Part shown: positions 58,536-64,000 of the stretch, one piece after another
How the letters are laid out: each line of letters starts with the position of its first letter
Numbering within the stretch: the stretch's first letter is position 1
DNA from: Sulfotelmatobacter sp049792875
GTDB lineage: Bacteria > Acidobacteriota > Terriglobia > Terriglobales > Acidobacteriaceae
Length of the DNA: 64,000 nt
Reading direction: 5' to 3'
NCBI GenBank assembly: GCA_049792875.1
Contig: JBARBI010000127.1
Coordinates: forward strand, 22,333-86,332
Translations under genes and position numbers: made by a program
The notes under the pieces: generated by a model
Told to the model about the DNA's origin: nothing
Database searches by the model: none
What the model saw: the letters and a program-made list of their open reading frames with translations, nothing else

Positions 58536-59180
58536 ATGACCGAAAGAATCCTCGCATTCTTATTTGTATTTATCAGCAAAGTAATCGCCGTGACCGGCTA
58601 TGCCGGGATCGTTCTTCTCATGGCGATTGAGTCCGCGTGCATCCCGCTGCCTTCCGAGTTGATCATGCCCTTTGGCGGATATCTCGTATTCCAGGGCACG
58701 TTCAAACTCCTGTGGGTGGCAACGGCCGGCGCGATCGGCTGCAACCTCGGTTCGCTCGTTGCCTACGAGATCGGATGCTACGGCGGTCGCCCACTGGTTG
58801 AACGCTATGGCCGCTGGATTCTCATGGGACGCCGCGAACTCGATTGGGCTGACCGCTTCTTCGCACGCTGGGGATATCTGGCTGTGTTTCTGGGCCGGTT
58901 GCTGCCGGTGATTCGCACGTTCATCGCGCTCCCTGCCGGAATCGCGCGCATGCCCCGCGGCCGTTTTCACATCTATACATTTCTAGGATCGTGGCCGTGG
59001 TGCTTAGGCCTGGCCTGGCTCGGCATGAAGCTGGGTGAAGACTGGCGCGAACTGGGGAAGTACTTCCACAAGTTCGACGCGGTGATTGGGGTGATGCTGG
59101 TATTGGGCATCGCGTATTTTATTTGGAGCCACTGGCAGAATCGCATCAGCGGTCAGGCCGCATCTGTCGGGCGTCAGTAA
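58536..59180 (+). CDS. DedA-family membrane protein
   Basis: A 214-residue integral membrane protein of the DedA/SNARE-associated family, members of which include flippases for undecaprenyl phosphate or phospholipids. MAIESACIPLPSELIMPFGG and GRLLPVIRTFIALPAGIARM are the conserved re-entrant segments, and FLGSWPWCLGLAWLGMKLGE is the typical C-terminal part. There are about four to five membrane segments. The ATG at 58536 follows the inverted repeat with no clear Shine-Dalgarno sequence. Confidence 0.9.
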   Translation: MTERILAFLFVFISKVIAVTGYAGIVLLMAIESACIPLPSELIMPFGGYLVFQGTFKLLWVATAGAIGCNLGSLVAYEIGCYGGRPLVERYGRWILMGRRELDWADRFFARWGYLAVFLGRLLPVIRTFIALPAGIARMPRGRFHIYTFLGSWPWCLGLAWLGMKLGEDWRELGKYFHKFDAVIGVMLVLGIAYFIWSHWQNRISGQAASVGRQ

Positions 59181-59271
59181 TTGCGCTTCGGTGTATAGTT
59201 GGCCGACCCGATCTCAAGTCCAGCCAAACGGTAGTGTACAAGCTGTTAATTCCAATCCCTGGAGGGATTCC

Positions 59272-59721
<450 letters not shown>

Positions 59722-59726
59722 CATCT

Positions 59727-59830
59727 TTACCACCGAGGTCACAACGGAACACAGAGGCAGCTTGAAGGCCAAAAGGCCACGCAGCTTCAGGCTTTATTCC
59801 CCTGTGAGACTCTGTGTCCTCGGTGGTTAA
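59727..59830. repeat. Large gene-end palindrome (family E) between convergent genes
   Basis: TTACCACCGAGGTCACAACG at the left and CTCTGTGTCCTCGGTGGTTA at the right are inverted copies. They surround an inner hairpin (GGCCAAAAGGCC and flanks). The right arm supplies the TAA stop codon of the SDR gene (59827-59829, minus strand). It may terminate both convergent genes. Confidence 0.7.
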
Positions 59831-60678
59831 GGGTTTTGGTCGATCTTCAGAAAATTCGCGATCACCTTCTCATGCCATTTCCACGGCAGAATGCGCTTCA
59901 TGGCGAGCTGGATCTTGGCATCCCGCCCGGCCAGGTAGCGCAGCTTGGGGTTCGGATCTTGTGCGATTGCGGCGATCAGTCGTGCTACTACGATCGGATC
60001 GGCCTTGGGAAGCTTCTCGATGGTTGAGCGCATGCGCAGGCTGCGTTGAATGTTGGGCGACGTTTCTTTCGTGGCTTGCTCTCCCATGACGGCGCCGCGG
60101 GTCCAGATGTCGGTCTGAAACGCTCCTGGCTCAACCAGCACCACTTTGATGCCCAGCGAGTTTACTTCCATGCGAAGCGATTCGCTCCAGCCTTCGAGGG
60201 CATGTTTCGATGCCGAGTAACTGCTCACCGTGACCGATCCATGCAGTCCCGCGATCGAGGAGACTTGAATGATGTGTCCGGAGCGCTGTCGACGCATGGT
60301 GGGCAGGGCCGCCTTGGTCATGGCGACGGCGCCGAAAAAATTCGTTTCGAACTGCAGGCGCAACTCGTCGAGCTTGATATCTTCTGCAAACCCGGCCACG
60401 GCGAATCCTGCGTTGTTGACCAGAACGTCCAGTCGACCGTAATCGCGGACCACGGCGTCGACGAAGCCGGGGATCATGTCAAAGTTGGTTACGTCGAGGG
60501 CGCGGACGTCGATCCTTCGGGCCGATCCCGCGGCCGTTACCGCCTGATCGAGGCGGTCGCGCCTTCCGAGATCGCGCATGGTTGCCACCACGCGGAATCC
60601 CGCTTTCGCCAGTTCGATCGAGGTCAGCAATCCAAAGCCACTGGAGGCTCCGGTAACGAGAGCAATCTTCTCAGTCAT
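59827..60678 (-). CDS. Short-chain dehydrogenase/reductase (SDR)
   Basis: A 283-residue classical-type SDR. The cofactor loop is VTGASSGFGLLTSIE, NNAG is in LDVLVNNAGFAV, and the catalytic Ser, Tyr and Lys are in IQVSSIAGLHG and SSYSASKHALEGWSE. It reduces or oxidises a carbonyl or alcohol with NAD(P)H; the Arg after the second strand (VATMRDLGRRD) suggests NADPH. The substrate is unknown. The gene ends inside a family E repeat. Confidence 0.88.
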   Translation of the reverse strand: MTEKIALVTGASSGFGLLTSIELAKAGFRVVATMRDLGRRDRLDQAVTAAGSARRIDVRALDVTNFDMIPGFVDAVVRDYGRLDVLVNNAGFAVAGFAEDIKLDELRLQFETNFFGAVAMTKAALPTMRRQRSGHIIQVSSIAGLHGSVTVSSYSASKHALEGWSESLRMEVNSLGIKVVLVEPGAFQTDIWTRGAVMGEQATKETSPNIQRSLRMRSTIEKLPKADPIVVARLIAAIAQDPNPKLRYLAGRDAKIQLAMKRILPWKWHEKVIANFLKIDQNP

Positions 60679-60791
60679 TCGAATGGTGTAACACAGTCCT
60701 GGAAAAAACAGGAGCCCTGGCTCCCGAATAGTGGGACAATAGGAACCGACAGGCCGTCCGATCGCACCCGGATACGTGCAAAGGAGGTCTT

Positions 60792-60926
60792 ATGCTGGCT
60801 GCAAGATATCGGCTCACGCGAAATCCCTACTTCCATTTTCACCCCCTGCACACGCTGTTTTCACTGCTCGCCGCCTTGATCCTGTTTGGATTTCTGGTGT
60901 GGTTTCTGGCCATACCGGCGCGGTAG
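60792..60926 (+). CDS. 44-residue membrane peptide
   Basis: A short frame with a near-perfect ribosome site, AAGGAGG, 5 bases before ATG 60792. The product has a basic, aromatic N-terminus (LAARYRLTRNPYFHFHP) and one membrane helix (LLAALILFGFLVWFLAI), ending PAR. Function is unknown. It may be an inner-membrane regulator or anchor peptide. The strong ribosome site and the clean hydrophobic profile are the only support. Confidence 0.6.
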   Translation: MLAARYRLTRNPYFHFHPLHTLFSLLAALILFGFLVWFLAIPAR

Positions 60927-61231
60927 CAAGTTTGGTAAAAAAGGCTACTGCGGTAGGGCAGAGGTCCAGTCTGCGATAAAGCTATTCTCTTGCGCGAGGC
61001 AACCAGAATGTGCGGGGCAATTTCTGTAGTCTCCGGAACTCGCTTCCTTTTCCCATCTCTAGCCGGCAACTTCCGTTGAGCGAATTTGTCCGTTTCATCC
61101 GCCTTCGCTCCATCCACACTACGATGCGCAGACTTCGAAAAAGATGTTAAACGTTGGTAACAATCTCGACGGAAATCCTTTATCGCGGCAATCGAAATTT
61201 GGAATTAGACATAATCTCTACAAGATCGATA
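60927..61231. other. 305-base intergenic region before the GAF-ANTAR gene
   Basis: No gene or repeat of the dispersed families is recognised. A TTAAAC/GTAAC pair near 61146-61160 looks like a Pho box but the spacing is 9, not 11. A TTG at 61154 would extend the next gene by 26 residues. Confidence 0.4.
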
Positions 61232-61963
61232 ATGTATGCCATGGACTCCCTTATATCGGTTGAGGACTCACACGTAGACGTATTGCATGAAATCAGCACC
61301 CGCCTGGGTACGGCGGAAGGGTTTCATGAGGTTCTGACCCGCGTAGTCGACTTTGCCTCCGCACTGGTCCAGTGCGACTCCTGCCTCATCTACATTCTGG
61401 AAGGGGACGAACTCGTCCTGCGGGCTTCCAGGAACCCGCATCCTGACGTAGTCGACCGTCTGAAGCTTCGCGTGGGGCAGGGCATTACAGGATGGGTAGC
61501 TGAACATCGCGAACCCGTAGCGATCCCCGAAGAAGCGGCGCATGACCCGCGCTTCCAGTTCTTCCACGAGTTGCCCGAAGATAGCTACGAGGCATTTCTG
61601 TCGGTGCCGTTGATGTGCCGCGGCCGGGTGGTGGGCGTCATCAACCTGCAGCACCGCCAGCACCATGTTTATCGCCGTCGCGAGATTCGCATGATCTCCA
61701 CCGTGGGTTTTCTGGTGGGCGCAGAAATAGAACTGGCGCGCCTGGAGGAAGCCAACTCGACCCTTGCCGAGCAGTTACAGACCCGGAAAATCGTTGAGCG
61801 AGCCAAAGGCATTCTGCAGCGCGATTTGGGCCTGAACGAAGAGCAAGCGTATCTTGCCCTGCAACGCCAAAGCCGACAGAAGCGAAAGCCGATGAGGGAA
61901 ATCGCGGAAGCAATTGTGTTGAGCGACGACGTCCGGGGGAATTCGCAAGTCCAGCCCACTTGA
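61232..61963 (+). CDS. GAF-ANTAR domain regulator
   Basis: A 243-residue cytoplasmic protein. Residues about 15-165 form a GAF domain (ALVQCDSCLIYILEGDELVL, then VGQGITGWVAEHREPVAIPE). Residues about 180-235 form an ANTAR helical module (TRKIVERAKGILQRDLGLNE, then ALQRQSRQKRKPMREIAEAI), which binds two-hexanucleotide-loop RNA hairpins and prevents transcription termination. The GAF domain probably senses a small molecule or redox state. The start is uncertain: ATG 61232, ATG 61241 or TTG 61154. No target hairpin pair is obvious in the window. Confidence 0.88.
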   Translation: MYAMDSLISVEDSHVDVLHEISTRLGTAEGFHEVLTRVVDFASALVQCDSCLIYILEGDELVLRASRNPHPDVVDRLKLRVGQGITGWVAEHREPVAIPEEAAHDPRFQFFHELPEDSYEAFLSVPLMCRGRVVGVINLQHRQHHVYRRREIRMISTVGFLVGAEIELARLEEANSTLAEQLQTRKIVERAKGILQRDLGLNEEQAYLALQRQSRQKRKPMREIAEAIVLSDDVRGNSQVQPT

Positions 61964-62031
61964 CCCGGTGAGAAGCCCGACTTGCGTCGGGCCGTAAACG
62001 CCGCGCGATTACTGGAAAGAAGGTTCCGAGG

Positions 62032-62104
62032 CCTCAGGGGCTGAAATCCACACAAGAGGAAAAAGTGTTGTCGCGGCGCTGCAGCGCTGGCCACCCAAAA
62101 CCGA
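62032..62104 (-). repeat. Dispersed REP-like repeat, copy 2
   Basis: On the minus strand it begins GGTTTTGGGTGGCCAGCGCT, like the copy at 30521-30594, and ends AGCCCCTGAGG. The central part has diverged but keeps an AGCGCTGCAGCGC-type palindrome. Confidence 0.6.
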
Positions 62105-62207
62105 ATCCTCCAACTCCAAATCTGAAGCTTCTAGCCAGAACCAAATCTCTTACTCCAAAACCGAACCTTCGACTCCAGGGGCCGCGTCTTCTCCTAAAGA
62201 TTCGACC

Positions 62208-62260
62208 GCAAAAAAGTCCGAGGGCGGGTCGCTGGTTTGCTCTCCGCCCTCGGTTTTGTT
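62208..62260. terminator. Bidirectional Rho-independent terminator
   Basis: CCGAGGGCGG (62218-62227) pairs perfectly with CCGCCCTCGG (62244-62253). It is flanked by AAAAAAG on the left and TTTTGTT on the right, so it works for both convergent genes. It is 14 bases from the end of the minus-strand gene. Confidence 0.88.
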
Positions 62261-62273
62261 GACCACCGCAGGA

Positions 62274-62705
62274 CTATCGGTCCGTTGCCGCGGCCGTGGT
62301 TGCAGCCTTGGCAATCTGTTTCTCGGTGTGCGCCGGCACCGTGAAATTCAGCGTCATGCCGAATTCCGGCAATTGCATGGCGCTGACGTAGCTGCCGTCT
62401 GGGGTTGTTTCAAGGATGAGCCGGCTCTGGTCCGTGGGCTTGGCGTCCTCAGTGTTGGGAACCAGCAGCAGGAAACCAGCGCGAGAGCCGCTGAGCTTGG
62501 TGAGGTACATCAGGTGCGAAGCGGCGTCGGGGTCGAAGGAAAACTCGTAGTCCCCCGCGGGGACTTTCGCGTTTTCCCAGCGAACATCGTGGGTAAGAGT
62601 GAACTTCCCGTGCGCGGGTTCCTGGGCCGAAGCCAGGCTGGGCGCGAAGTTCGAAGCGGTGACCGCCAACAGAGTGGCGTATGCGAATTTACGAATCGAA
62701 GTCAT
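62274..62705 (-). CDS. Exported small protein of unknown function
   Basis: A 143-residue protein with a signal peptide (YATLLAVTASNFAPSLASAQ) and a beta-rich domain containing WENAKVPAGDYEFSFDPDAA and LLLVPNTEDAKP. The 'PAGDYEF' pattern is common in acidobacterial secreted proteins of unknown role. I chose the ATG at 62705, which has AGGAG 6 bases upstream; the frame opens at 62753. It ends at the bidirectional terminator. Confidence 0.65.
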   Translation of the reverse strand: MTSIRKFAYATLLAVTASNFAPSLASAQEPAHGKFTLTHDVRWENAKVPAGDYEFSFDPDAASHLMYLTKLSGSRAGFLLLVPNTEDAKPTDQSRLILETTPDGSYVSAMQLPEFGMTLNFTVPAHTEKQIAKAATTAAATDR

Positions 62706-63150
62706 GGAATCTCCTGTTCTGCCCTTGGTGACAAGGGAACGACTGATGAGCACGCTACCCGCGCAATGCCGGGCGGCGTGGGCTCAGATTGTGGTGGAGA
62801 TCAACGGGGTCAAAAGGTTTGCAATGCCGCTGCTAGGCTGCATGCAAAAGATCAGCTTCGCGGGACCTGCTGCACAGCCGGTTGCGAAGTGATTCCACTA
62901 TGCCGCAATCCAGCGCCCGAGTCCAATGCAAAGAATTTATGTGGAGGATCAGGGATGCGATCGTGACGGCAGTACCTTCATTTGCGAGTCAAGTGGAAGG
63001 GGTACGTTCCTTCCCGCTTAATGAAATGACGCGCTGTTAAGGCACCGATCCAACCCGTCGGTTGCATCGGCTTGCCAAAGTCCTGCGCGAGGTGCGATGA
63101 TTCTCAGTCGCGGTGGCGGTGACTAGCCACCGCCACCAGAGGGAGAAACC
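62706..63150. other. 445-base intergenic region with two hairpins before the Ino1 gene
   Basis: There is an imperfect hairpin CCGATCCAACC/GGTTGCATCGG at 63045-63070 (one mismatch) and the perfect hairpin listed separately at 63112-63137. An open frame at 62745-62892 has no convincing features and I do not call it a gene. Confidence 0.45.
63112..63137 (+). promoter_or_regulatory. Perfect hairpin abutting the ribosome site of the Ino1 gene
   Basis: GGTGGCGGTG (63112-63121), loop ACTAGC and CACCGCCACC (63128-63137) form a 10-bp perfect stem. AGAGGGAG, the ribosome site of the ATG at 63151, follows directly. It could control translation, insulate the site, or simply be a repeat. Confidence 0.5.
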
Positions 63151-64000
63151 ATGTATCAGAAGCGCCCGGGAGTGTTCATGGCCGATTGGTGGGATGCCGA
63201 CGGCCGCCGCCATCGCAAGCAGTTCGCGACTTCTGCGGCAGCACGCGAACATGAGCACCGCGAAACCGCGCTTGCGCACGCCGAGCGCGCCAGCCGGGAA
63301 ATGAAATTAGCGGCCCGAAGCGGTGGCGGCAAAAAGTCACGATCAGAAACGGTTCGAGGCACCATCGAGCCCGCCAGGGGCAAACTCGGCGTGATGATTC
63401 CGGGCATGGGGGCCGTAGCGACAACCTTCGTGGCCGGCGTCGAGGCTATCCGCAAAGGCCTGGCGAAGCCAATCGGATCGCTGACACAGATGGGCACCGT
63501 GCGCCTGGGGAAGCGCACTGACGGCCGTTCGCCCAAGGTCAAGGAGTTTGTCCCGCTCGCCGGACTTGATGACCTGGTCTTCACTGGCTGGGACATCTTT
63601 GAAGACAACATGTACGAAGCTGCGTCCAACGCGGGCGTACTCGACTACCGCCTGCTCGAACAGTTGAAGCCGTTTCTCTCGTCGGTGAAGCCGCGCGCGG
63701 CTGTGTTCGATCACAACTATGTGAAGAAGATCGACGGGCCCAATGTGAAGAAGGGCAAAACGAAGATGGATCTTGCCGAGCAACTGCGCGACGACATCCG
63801 CGATTTTAAAAAGACGAGCGGCGCCACCCGCCTGATCACCATGTGGTGCGGTTCGACCGAGTCCTACATCGAGCCGACCGAGGCGCATCAGTCGGTGAAG
63901 TCGTTCGAGAAGGCGCTGCGCGAGAACGACGAAATGATCGCGCCCTCGATGATCTATGCTTACGCGTCTCTGATGGAGGGTGTGCCCTTCGCCAACGGTG
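63151..64000 (+). CDS. ino1: Inositol-3-phosphate synthase with integrase-like N-terminal extension (partial)
   Basis: The frame runs from ATG 63151 off the window edge, with 283 codons seen. From residue about 80 the protein is clearly myo-inositol-1-phosphate synthase: GVMIPGMGAVATTFVAGVEA (NAD-binding loop), IGSLTQMGTVRLG, FTGWDIFEDNMYEAA, WCGSTESYIEPTEAHQSVKS. It converts glucose-6-phosphate to inositol-3-phosphate. Residues 1-45 are unlike the family: PGVFMADWWDADGRRHRKQF followed by ATSAAAREHEHR resembles the N-terminal Arm/AP2-like DNA-binding region of phage-type integrases. The junction is in one frame. An internal ATG at 63301 lies closer to the family start but lacks a ribosome site. 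Confidence 0.85.
   Translation, partial: MYQKRPGVFMADWWDADGRRHRKQFATSAAAREHEHRETALAHAERASREMKLAARSGGGKKSRSETVRGTIEPARGKLGVMIPGMGAVATTFVAGVEAIRKGLAKPIGSLTQMGTVRLGKRTDGRSPKVKEFVPLAGLDDLVFTGWDIFEDNMYEAASNAGVLDYRLLEQLKPFLSSVKPRAAVFDHNYVKKIDGPNVKKGKTKMDLAEQLRDDIRDFKKTSGATRLITMWCGSTESYIEPTEAHQSVKSFEKALRENDEMIAPSMIYAYASLMEGVPFANG

Larger units (their letters stand above)
61964..62273. other. 310-base intergenic region with a REP-like repeat and a terminator
   Basis: It holds the opposite-strand REP-like copy (62032-62104), low-complexity CCAAAACCGAA-type sequence (62094-62170) and the bidirectional terminator at 62208-62260. No gene is evident. Confidence 0.5.

Noticed and set aside
61146..61162. 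Possible Pho box upstream of the GAF-ANTAR gene (TTAAAC...GTAAC)
   Set aside because: The repeat spacing is 9 bases, not 11, and no -10 element is well placed.
62745..62892. 48-codon frame before the Ino1 gene
   Set aside because: Weak ribosome site and no structural or compositional sign of a real protein.

Overview
The window is a GC-rich chromosomal segment with about 52 protein-coding genes, two broken genes, and no rRNA, tRNA, CRISPR or insertion sequence that I could recognise. Gene content and style (secreted GH3, GH15 and GH-A glycosidases, a DcaP-like porin beside pstS, an FHA-GAF-PP2C regulator, a TPR-secretin, many GTG/TTG starts, dispersed small palindromes) suggest an environmental acidobacterium, probably of the Terriglobia (Acidobacteriia) type. 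This is inferred from gene content, not from a database search.

Layout. 1-3.4 kb: three integral membrane proteins (a PAP2-superfamily enzyme cut by the window edge and two GT87/GT-C-like proteins). 3.5-8.6 kb: an FHA-GAF-PP2C phosphatase, a GH15 glucoamylase and a secreted TPR protein. 8.7-20.7 kb: a phosphate/polyphosphate island with pstS-porin, ppk1-sixA, a divergent CHAD-ppx pair, and pstC-pstA-pstB-phoU. Tandem 11-bp PhoB-type boxes precede both pstS and pstC. 20.9-30.4 kb: a secreted phosphoesterase coupled to a PLP decarboxylase, a GH3 glucosidase, nadE and a DsbA-like protein. 30.7-40.3 kb: an orphan secretin, then a leftward run mutS-nagZ-anmK-solute-binding lipoprotein-ymdB that points to muropeptide recycling. 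40.5-48.1 kb: galT-like, VOC, class A beta-lactamase-like, DinB, a broken outer-membrane-type gene, an ion channel, a GH-A glycosidase and a lipoprotein. 48.3-53.7 kb: a heme operon, ccsA/hemX-hemA-hemC-(DUF4442)-(paiB)-hemD, preceded by a perfect CRP-type palindrome. 53.7-64 kb: an S9 peptidase, endonuclease III, a ceruloplasmin-like multicopper oxidase, DedA, an SDR, a 44-residue membrane peptide, a GAF-ANTAR regulator, and at the right edge an inositol-3-phosphate synthase with an unusual integrase-like N-terminal extension.

The most striking structure that ordinary annotation does not explain is a set of short GC-rich palindromic repeats, at least three families. They lie between genes and also in frame inside conserved genes (mutS, anmK, nagZ, hemC, hemD, nth), where they add extra peptide segments. 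A separate repeat of the type TTAACCACCGAGGACACAG sits at gene 3' ends and supplies the stop codons of mutS and an SDR gene. Other items for follow-up are a GalT-like protein lacking the catalytic histidine of HPHxQ, a gene split by one in-frame TAA, a C-terminal relic of an EAL-domain gene, and a Pho promoter placed so close to pstC that its mRNA may be leaderless.
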